Assembly: GCF_001447155.2 (NCBI RefSeq)
Contig: NZ_CP014754.1
Location: forward strand, 4,371,565-4,435,564
From: Marinobacter sp. LQ44
Lineage (GTDB): Bacteria; Pseudomonadota; Gammaproteobacteria; Pseudomonadales; Oleiphilaceae
Direction: 5' to 3'
Length of the DNA stretch: 64,000 nucleotides
The notes beneath the pieces are model-generated. The model ran no database searches. It saw only the letters and a program-made list of their open reading frames with translations, and had not been told where the DNA came from. How positions within the stretch are numbered: position 1 is the first letter of the stretch; each line of letters begins with the position of its first letter. This document shows, in pieces, positions 1 through 8,325 of this stretch. Both the position numbers and the translations under genes were made by a program.

Positions 1-94
1 TAGTCTATTCCCGTGTTAACGTTCCCTGAAACTGGTTGCCTTTCTGACCGATATATGTGGTCCGGGTTCACGCCTTCAAGAGTCTTACCTGGAT

Positions 95-568
95 TTAATG
101 CACGCTCCCCGCGCCGGTATCCAGGAAGAAGGAGGACTGAACGGCCAGGCTGATACGGCTGGAGCTGCCACTCTTGAGGGCCGATCTCAGCAGGTGGATA
201 TAGGTTGAAAGGTCTTTCTGTACAGACGGTGGCAGTTCCGCTTCAGCGCTGGAGGCATTCAACTCCCGGATCAACGCCTGGGGTGCGGGGGCGCTGAGGC
301 GCACAAAGGCTTCGCGGGTCAGTACCGCCTGATCCAGGGCTTCCTGCCGAATCGTGTCAACGTAGCGCAGCAAACCCTCTTCCGAAAGCCACAGGAGCGC
401 GCCGAAGCAAGCCATGTGCCGTTTGCTGTGCAGGCCGAATTCGTCGGGCTCGTCCGGCCCGGCGATGTCTTCGACGAACAGGTTAATCCGTCTCGGAAAC
501 GCAGCATAAAGCTGGATCAACGCAATTGCGACGTCCTTGTAGAACTCCTCGACGTGTATGTCGGCCAT
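95..568 (-). CDS. conserved hypothetical protein downstream of alaA
   Basis: 157-residue soluble protein of unknown function. No signal peptide or membrane segment is visible and I recognise no catalytic motif. The N-terminal part is acidic/aromatic (begins MADIHVEEFYKD) and the rest looks all-helical with a Ser-rich C-terminal stretch. It starts 11 bases after the stop of alaA on the same strand, so it is probably co-transcribed with it. Its role cannot be deduced; a link to alanine metabolism would be inference from position only. The gene is complete in the window. Confidence 0.7.
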   Translation of the reverse strand: MADIHVEEFYKDVAIALIQLYAAFPRRINLFVEDIAGPDEPDEFGLHSKRHMACFGALLWLSEEGLLRYVDTIRQEALDQAVLTREAFVRLSAPAPQALIRELNASSAEAELPPSVQKDLSTYIHLLRSALKSGSSSRISLAVQSSFFLDTGAGSVH

Positions 569-579
569 ATCAGCTCCGG

Positions 580-1794
580 TTACTGGCGGTAATGCTCCAG
601 GAAATTGCCCAGTCGGCCCATGGCGTCTGCCAGGGTATCCTCCCGGGGGAGGAAGACCACCCGCAGATGCTGTTTGTCATCAATGTTGAAGGCGGAGCCT
701 TGTACCAGCAGGATTTTCTCCTGCAGCAGAAGGTCGAGTACCAGCTTTTCATCGTTGACCACCGGGAAGTGCTTTGGGTCCAGCCTTGGGAACAGGTACA
801 GGGCGCCCTGGGGTTTAACACAAGTGACGCCGGGAATGTCGTTGAGCATGCGCCAGGCAGTTTCTCTCTGTTCGTACAGCCGGCCGCCAGGTGCTACCAG
901 ATCGTTGATGGACTGGTAGCCACCCAGGGACGTCTGGATGGCCAGCTGTGCCGGCACGTTGGCACACAGGCGCATGTTGGAGAGCATCTCGATGCCCTCG
1001 ATCAGGTCCCGGGCACGGTGTTTGGCACCGCTGATGATCATCCAGCCGGATCGGTAGCCGGCTGCCCGGTAGTTCTTCGACAGTCCGTTATAGGTGAAGA
1101 ACAGCACGTCGTCGGCCAGTGAGGCAATGGAAGTGTGCTGGGTGCCGTCATACAGGATCTTGTCGTAGATCTCGTCCGAGAGAATGATCAGGTTGTGCTG
1201 GCGGGCCAGCTCGATGACCTGCTGCAATAGCTCTTCCGAATAGACGGCACCGGTGGGGTTGTTGGGGTTGATCAACACAATGGCCCGGGTACGTCGGGTG
1301 ATCTTTTTCTTGATGTCATCAATGTCCGGAAACCAACCCTGTTGCTCGTCGCACCGGTAATGCACCGGCTTGCCGCTGGAGAGGGTGACAGCGGCGGTCC
1401 AGAGCGGGTAATCCGGTGCCGGAATCAGCACTTCATCGCCGGTGTTCAGCAGTGCCTGCATCGACATGACGATCAGCTCACTGACGCCGTTGCCCAGGAA
1501 AATGTCGTCAATATCGACCTTGGCAATGCCCCGTTGCTGGCAGTAATGCATCACGGCCTTTCGTGCAGAGAAAAGCCCCTTGGACTCCACGTATCCCTGG
1601 GCCTGGTGCATGTTGTAGATAACGTCTTGCTGGATCTCTTCCGGCACGTCAAGCTCAAACGCTGCCGGGTTGCCAATGTTGAGTTTGAGAACCCGATGGC
1701 CCTCTTCTTCAAGGCGACGCGCCTCACGCAGAACCACGCCACGAATTTCATAACACACATTGTCGAGCTTGGCGGATTTGAAATAGTTCTGCAT
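580..1794 (-). CDS. alaA: alanine-synthesising aminotransferase AlaA
   Basis: PLP-dependent class I/II aminotransferase, 404 aa, the usual length of AlaA (YfbQ), which makes alanine from pyruvate with glutamate as amino donor in the cytoplasm. The PLP-binding lysine is in the NGLSKNYRAAGYR motif (about K240), with the cofactor-contacting Asp in the SDEIYDK motif (about D207) and NPNNPTG near 177. The N-terminus (MQNYFKSAKLDNVCYEIRG) is typical of the AlaA subgroup rather than aspartate aminotransferase. A good sigma70-like promoter lies upstream, and a small hypothetical gene follows 11 bases after the stop. Family assignment is secure; substrate preference is inferred from the subgroup. Confidence 0.9.
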   Translation of the reverse strand: MQNYFKSAKLDNVCYEIRGVVLREARRLEEEGHRVLKLNIGNPAAFELDVPEEIQQDVIYNMHQAQGYVESKGLFSARKAVMHYCQQRGIAKVDIDDIFLGNGVSELIVMSMQALLNTGDEVLIPAPDYPLWTAAVTLSSGKPVHYRCDEQQGWFPDIDDIKKKITRRTRAIVLINPNNPTGAVYSEELLQQVIELARQHNLIILSDEIYDKILYDGTQHTSIASLADDVLFFTYNGLSKNYRAAGYRSGWMIISGAKHRARDLIEGIEMLSNMRLCANVPAQLAIQTSLGGYQSINDLVAPGGRLYEQRETAWRMLNDIPGVTCVKPQGALYLFPRLDPKHFPVVNDEKLVLDLLLQEKILLVQGSAFNIDDKQHLRVVFLPREDTLADAMGRLGNFLEHYRQ

Positions 1795-1853
1795 GGGTCG
1801 CTGGCGTCCTTAACAAACAGTCTGAAAGAGGTTCCGGTAAACGGAAGCATCCT

Positions 1854-1881
1854 ATTCTAGCGGAGGGGAGCCCCGGGGCAA
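1854..1881 (-). promoter_or_regulatory. putative alaA promoter
   Basis: On the minus strand TTGCCC (1876-1881) and TAGAAT (1854-1859) are separated by 16 bases, about 60 bases upstream of the alaA ATG. Assigned by eye from the sigma70 consensus. Confidence 0.5.
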
Positions 1882-1984
1882 CAGGGGCAAATGTGTTGAA
1901 TTGTGGGCAAATACGGATAGTTTGCGGCGGTTTTTGAAAGTGAACTCTGGATCACTGGCCCGTTAAGACTTTTTTGAGTGTGGC

Positions 1985-2014
1985 TTTACAAAATTATATT
2001 GTGCACAATATAAA
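1985..2014 (+). promoter_or_regulatory. gpx-ospR promoter with 20-bp palindromic operator
   Basis: A perfect 20-bp inverted repeat (TTATATTGTG and its complement CACAATATAA) occupies 1994-2013, centred between 2003 and 2004. A possible -35 TTTACA (1985-1990) and -10 TATAAA (2009-2014), 18 bases apart, bracket and overlap it, so a bound repressor would cover the -10. AT-rich dyads of this kind are typical MarR/OhrR-family operators, and the second gene of the operon encodes such a regulator. Autoregulation by that protein is inference. Confidence 0.65.
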
Positions 2015-2044
2015 ATCATGCAAATCATCGACAGGAGTAAACGT

Positions 2045-2530
2045 ATGTCTGGCGAATCCATTTACGATTTCAGTGTTCGTGACATTAAGGGCAATGAAGC
2101 CTCCATGGCGGATTACAAGGGAAAGGTCTTGCTGATTGTGAACACCGCGTCAAAGTGTGGCTTCACACCTCAATTTGAGGGCTTGCAAGCGCTGCATGAG
2201 GAACTCGGTGACCAGGGATTCGAGGTATTGGGCTTTCCCTGTAACCAGTTCATGAATCAGGATCCCGCAAATGAGGATGCCATCAGTCAGTTCTGTTCCC
2301 TGAATTACGGTGTCAGCTTCCCGATGTTTGCCAAGGTTGATGTGAACGGGGATGGCGCGCATCCGCTGTTCCAGTTTTTGAAGCGGGAAGCGAAGGGGCT
2401 GATGGGTTCTGAGAAGGTAAAGTGGAACTTTACCAAGTTTCTGGTCAACCGCGACGGGCAGGTAATCCGCCGTTACGCACCCACAGCGAAACCCGCTGAC
2501 ATTCGTGCTGATATCGAGAAGCTGCTCTGA
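2045..2530 (+). CDS. glutathione/thioredoxin peroxidase (GPx family)
   Basis: 161-aa thiol peroxidase of the glutathione peroxidase family that reduces hydroperoxides in the cytoplasm. The catalytic cysteine is C38 in NTASKCGFT, with the conserved FPCNQF motif near 64-69 and WNFTKFLV downstream completing the usual Cys-Gln-Trp-Asn set. It is Cys-type, with no in-frame UGA at the active site. The start is the ATG at 2045 because CAGGAGT lies about 6 bases upstream; an ATG at 2018 would start inside the operator. The regulator gene follows after one base (TGACATG), so the two are an operon. This pairing matches Pseudomonas gpx-ospR. Whether the reductant is glutathione or thioredoxin cannot be seen. 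Confidence 0.88.
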   Translation: MSGESIYDFSVRDIKGNEASMADYKGKVLLIVNTASKCGFTPQFEGLQALHEELGDQGFEVLGFPCNQFMNQDPANEDAISQFCSLNYGVSFPMFAKVDVNGDGAHPLFQFLKREAKGLMGSEKVKWNFTKFLVNRDGQVIRRYAPTAKPADIRADIEKLL

Positions 2531-2531
2531 C

Positions 2532-2996
2532 ATGAACGGTGATGATCAGAGGCTGGCGCTCGATAACCAGATCTGCTTTGCCCTCTATGCCCTCAATCGG
2601 GCCGTCACAGCGCGGTATCGTCCCGTGCTGGCGGAACTGGGACTGACCTATCCGCAGTATCTGGTGATGCTGGCTCTCTGGGAGCATGGCCCGGTTGGCG
2701 AGGCCGCCCGGGTATCGGATATAGGCGCCCGGTTGCGCCTGGACAGTGGCACTCTCACGCCGCTTTTGAAGCGGCTGGAGGAGCGCGGCCTGCTCATCCG
2801 GCGCCGGCAGGCAAGTGACGAGCGGGTTGTTCGCCTTAGCCTGACAGGCGACGGCTGGCGGTTACGGGAACAGGCTCGCGGGGTGCCAGGGCAATTGATG
2901 TGCGGCCTGGATGTGGCGCCGGAACGGTTGGTCGCCCTTCGGCAGGAGCTCAGAAGTCTGCTTGAGGTTCTGGAGCGTTCGGGGCCCAGCGATTGA
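2532..2996 (+). CDS. ospR: MarR-family peroxide-sensing regulator (OhrR/OspR type)
   Basis: 154-aa winged-helix regulator. The N-terminus LDNQICFALYALNRAVTARYRP carries Cys15, the position of the reactive cysteine of OhrR-type sensors, followed by TYPQYLVMLALWE and the wing region LDSGTLTPLLKRLEERGL. OhrR/OspR proteins are repressors inactivated when this cysteine is oxidised by organic peroxides or other oxidants. It sits one base after the peroxidase gene, as ospR does in Pseudomonas, and a matching palindrome covers the shared promoter. The symbol is given by family and context; plain OhrR is the alternative. Its 3' end overlaps the convergent kinase gene by 47 bases. Confidence 0.78.
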   Translation: MNGDDQRLALDNQICFALYALNRAVTARYRPVLAELGLTYPQYLVMLALWEHGPVGEAARVSDIGARLRLDSGTLTPLLKRLEERGLLIRRRQASDERVVRLSLTGDGWRLREQARGVPGQLMCGLDVAPERLVALRQELRSLLEVLERSGPSD

Positions 2997-5295
2997 TAAC
3001 GGCCCTGAGCTCCTCACGCTTGTAGGGTTTGGTGATGTAATCGTTCATTCCGGCTTCCAGGCAATCCTCCCGATCACCCTGCATAACATTGGCGGTCACC
3101 GCAATAATCGGCAAGTTTTGCCATTCCGGGTTGCGCCTGATGGCCCGGGTTGCCTCATAACCATCCATAACGGGCATCTGGCAATCCATAAGAACCAGGT
3201 CGTAACGGCGCTTTTGCAACGCCTCCAATGCCCTCTGGCCATTCTCTGCATGGTCTACCCGATGGCCCAGCTTTTTCAGCAGGCTGCTGGCGACCAGCTG
3301 ATTGACCTGATTATCCTCGACCAACAGCAGGGTGAGTTGGTTCTCGGTTCTCGCGGCCCTGGTTGATTGATCCAGCGGTTGTGAACTTCCGCTGTCCGGC
3401 AATCCTGCGGCGGCGCAGAGGCAGTGGTAGAGTTCGGTGCGTCTGAGCGGCAGCGGCAGAATAAACTGACCGGGACGGCGGGAACTGATTGAGCCAGTGC
3501 TGTCTGCCAGGATAACGCCCATTCCCTGCCAGTCATCGGCAAAGGCCTTGCACTCTTCGTCGCCTGGCTCTGCGGCCACCAGCAAGATGCCCTTTGGATG
3601 ACGGCTGGCGCTTCTGACCGGGATAGCCCAGGCTCGCAGTTGTGATTCAATCGCCAGCCGGTGCGGGTGATCCTGCGGTATGGCCATGGCAACACCTGTT
3701 TCGCACAGCCGGGTGGCAGCGGCTTCTGGCAGGGTCGGGTGTGCGGGTTCATGTACCGGCAGGGGCAGGGTGACGGTGAAATGAGTACCGGCGCCCTCGC
3801 TGGAATCCACCAGTATCTGCCCGTGCATACGTTCCACCAGTTGGCGGCACAGCGTCAGGCCAAGACCGGTGCCGCCGTACAGCCGGGTGGTGTCGGTGTC
3901 GGCCTGCGAAAACGGCGAGAAGATCCGGTGCAAGCCTTCTTTGGACATGCCTATGCCGCTATCAATAACCTCCACGCGAAGACTTCCACCGGAGTAGGTG
4001 GTGCGCACCCTGACATGGCCATCGTCGGTAAACTTGACCGCGTTACTGAGCAGATTATTGAGGATCTGGCGCGTGCGCGTCGGGTCGCCCAGAAACTGCT
4101 CGGGTAGCATAGGGTCGGTTTCATTGACCAGATTGATGTGTTTGCGGCGAGCCTGTTGGGCGTGAAGCGTTGAGCATTCCTCTACCAGGTCGCGAACGCT
4201 GAACGGAATATTCTCGAGATTGAGTTTTCCGGCTTCGACCTTGGAGATGTCAAGAATGTCGTTGAGCAGGCCAAGCAGGCTCTCACCGGCGTTCAATGCA
4301 ATCTCCAGGCGGTTTCTCTGGCCAGCGTCCTGTTCACTTTCCAGCGCCAGCCCGAGCATTCCCAGCACCCCGTTCAGGGGGGTGCGGATCTCATGGCTCA
4401 TGCTGGCCAGGAAGTTGGCTCGTGCCCGGGCCCGTCGCACCGCGTCTTCCTTGGCACGAACCAACGCCCGATTACCCCGTTGCAAGGCCTGATTCTTTTC
4501 CGAAATCTCCCGTGTTCGATCTTCAACTTCCTGCTCCAGCTGGCTGGAGTAGTTTTTCATGGCGCTTTCGGCTGCCCTCAACTGGGCCACGCTGCCTTCC
4601 ATGTGTTCAAGGTGCTGGTTGATGATGCCAACCATGGTGCCGATTTCGTCAAAACGATGGTTGGCAGGCACCGGCAGCCGGACTTTTTCCGGGGTGCTGG
4701 CCCTGACCCGACTCAATGCTTCAATCACGTTGAGCATGGGGCGGGTCAGCACGAAATAGAAAATGCCAAGCAGCGCAACCGACAGCACCAGGCTCTTGAA
4801 CAGTCCAATGACGAATGTGTTGACTGCCCGCTGCAGGAACTGCCAGCCGTAGTGCCAGGTATCGATGGTGACAACCAGATGGCCCAATGGCAGGTCCTGT
4901 AACTGGGGTACCTGGAGTTCTGTGCTGAAGACACTGCTGGAACCGAACAGCAGATCGCTGATCCAGCGGTATCGGGAGATCGGGCTACTTTGGCTGGCGG
5001 CCGACATGGTCTGGCCATCACTGTCCACAATCCGCGCATCTATGGTCGCCGGGTGGCGTAACAGGCCATCCAGCAGTTCCTCGGCCAGCCTCACGTCGAT
5101 ATTGTAGGCAATCTGGGACGCTGGACTGTTACTGATCTCGATCAGTGCCCGTATGTCCTGTTCCATGGCGTCTTTCGCCGAGAAATAGTCGAGGGTGATC
5201 TGAATCAGGTTCAGAATCAGGCCAAGAGCCATGGCCACCAGTACGGTGTCGCGGGTAAGGCGGTAGGAAAGTCTGTGCCGGAAGCTCTTTAACAC
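2950..5295 (-). CDS. hybrid sensor histidine kinase/response regulator
   Basis: 781-aa inner-membrane hybrid kinase. Order: TM1 (about 17-38), periplasmic sensor segment of about 115 residues, TM2 (about 160-183), HAMP and coiled coil (185-290), HisKA with phospho-acceptor H301 in SMSHEIRTPLNG, HATPase with N box NNLLSNAVKF and G boxes DSGIGM and GGTGLGL, a degenerate receiver-like stretch (about 520-640), and a true C-terminal receiver with phospho-acceptor Asp about D704 (LVLMDCQMPVMDG) and the TKPY lysine motif. Architecture resembles BarA/GacS but no C-terminal Hpt domain is present, so onward phosphotransfer would need a separate Hpt protein. The start is GTG (5295). The signal is unknown. 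It lies 47 bases after an upstream gene of unknown function on the same strand. Confidence 0.85.
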   Translation of the reverse strand: MLKSFRHRLSYRLTRDTVLVAMALGLILNLIQITLDYFSAKDAMEQDIRALIEISNSPASQIAYNIDVRLAEELLDGLLRHPATIDARIVDSDGQTMSAASQSSPISRYRWISDLLFGSSSVFSTELQVPQLQDLPLGHLVVTIDTWHYGWQFLQRAVNTFVIGLFKSLVLSVALLGIFYFVLTRPMLNVIEALSRVRASTPEKVRLPVPANHRFDEIGTMVGIINQHLEHMEGSVAQLRAAESAMKNYSSQLEQEVEDRTREISEKNQALQRGNRALVRAKEDAVRRARARANFLASMSHEIRTPLNGVLGMLGLALESEQDAGQRNRLEIALNAGESLLGLLNDILDISKVEAGKLNLENIPFSVRDLVEECSTLHAQQARRKHINLVNETDPMLPEQFLGDPTRTRQILNNLLSNAVKFTDDGHVRVRTTYSGGSLRVEVIDSGIGMSKEGLHRIFSPFSQADTDTTRLYGGTGLGLTLCRQLVERMHGQILVDSSEGAGTHFTVTLPLPVHEPAHPTLPEAAATRLCETGVAMAIPQDHPHRLAIESQLRAWAIPVRSASRHPKGILLVAAEPGDEECKAFADDWQGMGVILADSTGSISSRRPGQFILPLPLRRTELYHCLCAAAGLPDSGSSQPLDQSTRAARTENQLTLLLVEDNQVNQLVASSLLKKLGHRVDHAENGQRALEALQKRRYDLVLMDCQMPVMDGYEATRAIRRNPEWQNLPIIAVTANVMQGDREDCLEAGMNDYITKPYKREELRAVINRWAPNAPEPQADF

Positions 5296-5342
5296 GGTGA
5301 ATGGTCGTCCCTGTGGCTGGTCAATGGGGTAAAGCGTGTTCC

Positions 5343-6113
5343 TCAGTCGTCGTAATCAGCCTTTTTCTTCCAGGTGCCATCATCCTGCAAGAAGTTATCC
5401 CATTCCCGGTCGAGCTTTGAGTGGCTCTCGGTTTGTGTGGTGCCGTCGGCCATACCGGCTTCAAGCTCCTTGATGCGTGTTCTGAAGCTCTTGACGGCTT
5501 TCATGGCCAGCGGATTATCTTTGGATTTACCCATTTCCGTGCTGGCCAGGTGGTATGCATGGATAGCCTTGCGGATCTGGTTCTGCCGGATATGGTCCCG
5601 GGCCTGGAAAACGTGCAGGTCGGCGTGGGTCTTGTGCACCAGAAACAGCACATGCTTCAGGTGCTTTTTGGCGCTGGCGGTGTCGAGCCGGCCGGCTTTG
5701 TGCATGGCCTCAATCATTTTGAACAGGCTTTGAAGCAGTTCTTTGACGTAGGTTGCTTTCTCGGGGGAGTCGATTCTGACCGATGCCCGGTTATCATTGT
5801 TCTCCAGTACCTGTTTCCTGGTCTGTTTGATGGTGTCGAGCCATTCGCTGACCGGTTGCTCGGACTTAAGCGCGACCAGATCGTGACAGGATTCCTCCAT
5901 GCGCTTGAGCAGCAGCAGCTTGAGGTCGGGAGACAGGTACTGGGCCGGAATCTCCGAGAACAGGCGGTAGGCGCGATTGTATTCGTCTTCCCGGGCGGTC
6001 ATCTTGCGAACCCGCTCAATCCGCGCCTTTTCACGCATCTGACTGATAACGATAATGACCAGTGAGACGGTGACGATCGCCGCGAGCAGCAGCACAATGG
6101 TGGTGGTATCCAT
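5343..6113 (-). CDS. membrane-anchored conserved protein of unknown function
   Basis: 256 aa. One N-terminal transmembrane helix (about 5-25, TTTIVLLLAAIVTVSLVIIV) is followed by a charged, mostly helical cytoplasmic-looking domain with no enzyme motif that I recognise. The middle has regular helices resembling TPR-like repeats, and the C-terminus is acidic and Trp-rich (REWDNFLQDDGTWKKK). It is first in a two-gene unit with the hybrid kinase, which starts 47 bases downstream, so it could be an accessory or scaffold protein of that signalling system; this is inference from position. Start ATG 6113 with a modest GGAG upstream. Confidence 0.65.
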   Translation of the reverse strand: MDTTTIVLLLAAIVTVSLVIIVISQMREKARIERVRKMTAREDEYNRAYRLFSEIPAQYLSPDLKLLLLKRMEESCHDLVALKSEQPVSEWLDTIKQTRKQVLENNDNRASVRIDSPEKATYVKELLQSLFKMIEAMHKAGRLDTASAKKHLKHVLFLVHKTHADLHVFQARDHIRQNQIRKAIHAYHLASTEMGKSKDNPLAMKAVKSFRTRIKELEAGMADGTTQTESHSKLDREWDNFLQDDGTWKKKADYDD

Positions 6114-6245
6114 GGTGTCGGTAATGGCTCCGGATTACAGTGAACGGACCGCCTTTGGGGGCGCGCCTCTAATTGTCAGATATTATTGGGTAACGCCCTG
6201 AAAGCCTAGCAGAAATCTGGGCAATCGTCCGTTTCCGGTTGTAAG

Positions 6246-6290
6246 TACAGGAAATACTTCATTCATTTAATGAATTGTGGGTTTCCTGTA
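6246..6290. promoter_or_regulatory. concentric double inverted repeat upstream of LysR gene
   Basis: Outer arms TACAGGAAA (6246-6254) and TTTCCTGTA (6282-6290) are perfect 9-bp complements. Inside them is a perfect dyad ATTCATT-T-AATGAAT (6261-6275). Both dyads have the same centre, base 6268. The right outer arm overlaps a TATATT -10-like hexamer (6289-6294). The inner dyad has the T-N11-A form of LysR sites. The 45-bp span suits binding by a LysR-type tetramer, making this a likely autoregulatory site. Confidence 0.6.
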
Positions 6291-6357
6291 TATTGGTCTG
6301 GTGAATGTGTGGGCGGGCCAGACCGGTGCCGCCACTCTGCTTTCCAGGATTTTTTGC

Positions 6358-7368
6358 ATGGACATTTCCCGGGTAGATCTCAATCTGCTTGTATACCTTG
6401 ACGTGCTGCTGCGTGAACGCAATGTCACCAAGGCCGCCAATCATCTGGGCATCACCCAGCCTGCTATGAGCAACGGTTTGCGCCGGTTACGGGATCTGTT
6501 TGGCGACCCGTTGCTGGTGCGTACCAGTGAAGGCATGACAGCCACGGAGCGGGCCCGGGAACTGCAGCCGTTGGTCCGTGGCATTCTGTCGGACATTGAA
6601 CAGGCGGTGCAGGAGAAAACCCCCTTTGCTGCCCAGGAGAGCCAGCGGGTATTCCGTATCATGGCCAGTGACTACGCGGAATCCTGTCTGATGCCCAGGG
6701 TGTTGCGGCGGATTCGCCAGGAGGCGCCCCACGTTACCCTGGACGTGCTGACCCCCAGCGACGTGAGCTTTCTGGATGTGGAGCAGGGCCGGCTGGATAT
6801 GGCCATCAACCGTTTCGACAAGATTCCTCAATCGTTCCACCAGAAAACCTTGTGGATCGAGTATTTTGCCTGCCTGATGAATGCCCGTAATCCCATTCTT
6901 AAAGAGCCGTTTACCCTGGATACCTACCTGGATGCCAGCCATATCTGGGTCAGTAAAACCGGTTTTGGTGTGGGCGTGGGGGTGAACCCCAAGGATGTCC
7001 AGCGGCTGGGGTGGGTAGACGAAGCCTTGGGGCGAATGGGCCGCAAGCGGCAGATCTCGGTTTTCACCCGGCATTATCAGGTGGCCATGTTGCTGGCGGA
7101 GCAGCATGACCTGATTGCCACTCTGCCATCTCGCGCGGCCTGGTTGCAGAAAGACAACCCGAACCTGGTGGTGAAGGTGCCACCGTTCGAGATTCCGCCG
7201 TTCGAGCTGAAAATGGCCTGGAGTCCATTACTGCAGCACAACAGCGATCATCAATGGTTGCGTAAGCTGATTGCCGAGGTGGCGGAAGAAGTGGACGAGG
7301 AGTTTGCACCCTTCGGTGCCAGATTTGAGTCGCCACAAGCTACCCCGGGGCTGCATTCAGAGCGGTAG
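6358..7368 (+). CDS. LysR-family transcriptional regulator
   Basis: 336-aa regulator of the NodD/PcpR-like branch. The N-terminal winged HTH (MDISRVDLNLLVYLDVLLRE, then NVTKAANHLGITQPAMSNGLRRLRDLFGDPLLVR) is canonical, and the effector-binding domain occupies about 90-310. The start ATG 6358 is chosen because homologues begin MDI.RVDLNLL; an upstream ATG at 6277 would lie inside the operator region. No obvious target gene is adjacent: the divergent gene is the membrane-anchored protein at 5343-6113 and the downstream gene is convergent. Inducer and regulon are unknown. The last 12 bases overlap the end of the convergent acetyltransferase gene. Confidence 0.85.
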   Translation: MDISRVDLNLLVYLDVLLRERNVTKAANHLGITQPAMSNGLRRLRDLFGDPLLVRTSEGMTATERARELQPLVRGILSDIEQAVQEKTPFAAQESQRVFRIMASDYAESCLMPRVLRRIRQEAPHVTLDVLTPSDVSFLDVEQGRLDMAINRFDKIPQSFHQKTLWIEYFACLMNARNPILKEPFTLDTYLDASHIWVSKTGFGVGVGVNPKDVQRLGWVDEALGRMGRKRQISVFTRHYQVAMLLAEQHDLIATLPSRAAWLQKDNPNLVVKVPPFEIPPFELKMAWSPLLQHNSDHQWLRKLIAEVAEEVDEEFAPFGARFESPQATPGLHSER

Positions 7369-8322
7369 TTCCCGAAGTTCCAGCGAGCCCCGGCTAGCAT
7401 CCCACATGCGCTGGAAGGCTTCCTCCATGAGCTTGACCCGGCCCGGGTTGGCAAAATTGGCGAAGCCTTCCGGCTTATTGAAATCGTGGCGGTACAGTAC
7501 ACCCTCACGGTCTGCCAGCAGGAACGGCTGGTTTTCCATCGGATAATCGGTGTTGACCAACCGCAGCTCAATCCGGCTGGTGAGCCGGCGCATCAGCTCT
7601 ACCAGTTGGTGCCGGCGTTTAACCAACGGCTTGTCATCGTGAATCAGGATGCGCACTTCGCTAAGCCGGTGCCGGCGAGCCACCGCAGAGATCAGTTCCC
7701 GTAACGGGTAGCGGTCGTAGAGGCCGTGATCAAGCACGTCGTCATACAGCCATATGCGTTGGCCGGCTTGGGCTACCAATGAGTCCATCAATTCCAGCAT
7801 GGTGCTTTCATCGCCGAACAGCCAGCTTTCGGAATCCTCGCCAAGAATCAGTGGCTTCGCGCGTTGATCACCTGGATTACTGGCCAGTGTGGGAGCCAGG
7901 CAGCGCATATCCAGGTGGGGAATGCCAGCGTCATCATAGATATCCGAGCAGATGTGAAAGCCGAAGCGTTGGTAGAACCCGGTGGCGTGCTGCTGGGCGG
8001 AGAGTTTCAGTTCCTGGAAGCGACCAGCGGATTCGGCCAGCAGGTGTCTGAGCAGGGCATCACCAGCCCCCCGGCCACGATACTCCGGCAACACCGCCAT
8101 ACGACCGATGTAACCGGTTTCCTCCATTGTGGAGAAAAGGCGAGCGGTAGCCACCGGTGTGTTGCTGTCATCCACCGCCAGGTAATGGTCAGCAATCTCG
8201 TCGGTGTCGTCCCACTCCAGCTCCGGTGGCACCTGCTGTTCCTCAACGAACACCCGTTGGCGGATGTCCCTGATGGATGATGGCGCCGGTTGCCAGCTGT
8301 ATTTTCGGAATCTCAGGTTCAT
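7357..8322 (-). CDS. GNAT N-acetyltransferase fused to a PLD-like C-terminal domain
   Basis: 321 aa in two parts. Residues 1-145 form a GNAT fold with the acetyl-CoA pyrophosphate loop RGRGAG at 82-87 after RMAVLPEYR, and GFYQRFGF near the end of the fold. Residues about 165-321 form a second domain with WLYDDVLDHGLYD and a late LADREGVLYRHDFNKPEG segment resembling phospholipase-D-like folds, but without an HKD motif, so probably not a phosphodiesterase. The substrate is unknown. It follows roxA by 3 bases in the purB-roxA run, suggesting co-transcription. The GNAT call is firm; the C-terminal call is structural inference. Confidence 0.75.
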   Translation of the reverse strand: MNLRFRKYSWQPAPSSIRDIRQRVFVEEQQVPPELEWDDTDEIADHYLAVDDSNTPVATARLFSTMEETGYIGRMAVLPEYRGRGAGDALLRHLLAESAGRFQELKLSAQQHATGFYQRFGFHICSDIYDDAGIPHLDMRCLAPTLASNPGDQRAKPLILGEDSESWLFGDESTMLELMDSLVAQAGQRIWLYDDVLDHGLYDRYPLRELISAVARRHRLSEVRILIHDDKPLVKRRHQLVELMRRLTSRIELRLVNTDYPMENQPFLLADREGVLYRHDFNKPEGFANFANPGRVKLMEEAFQRMWDASRGSLELRELPL

Positions 8323-8325
8323 GGC

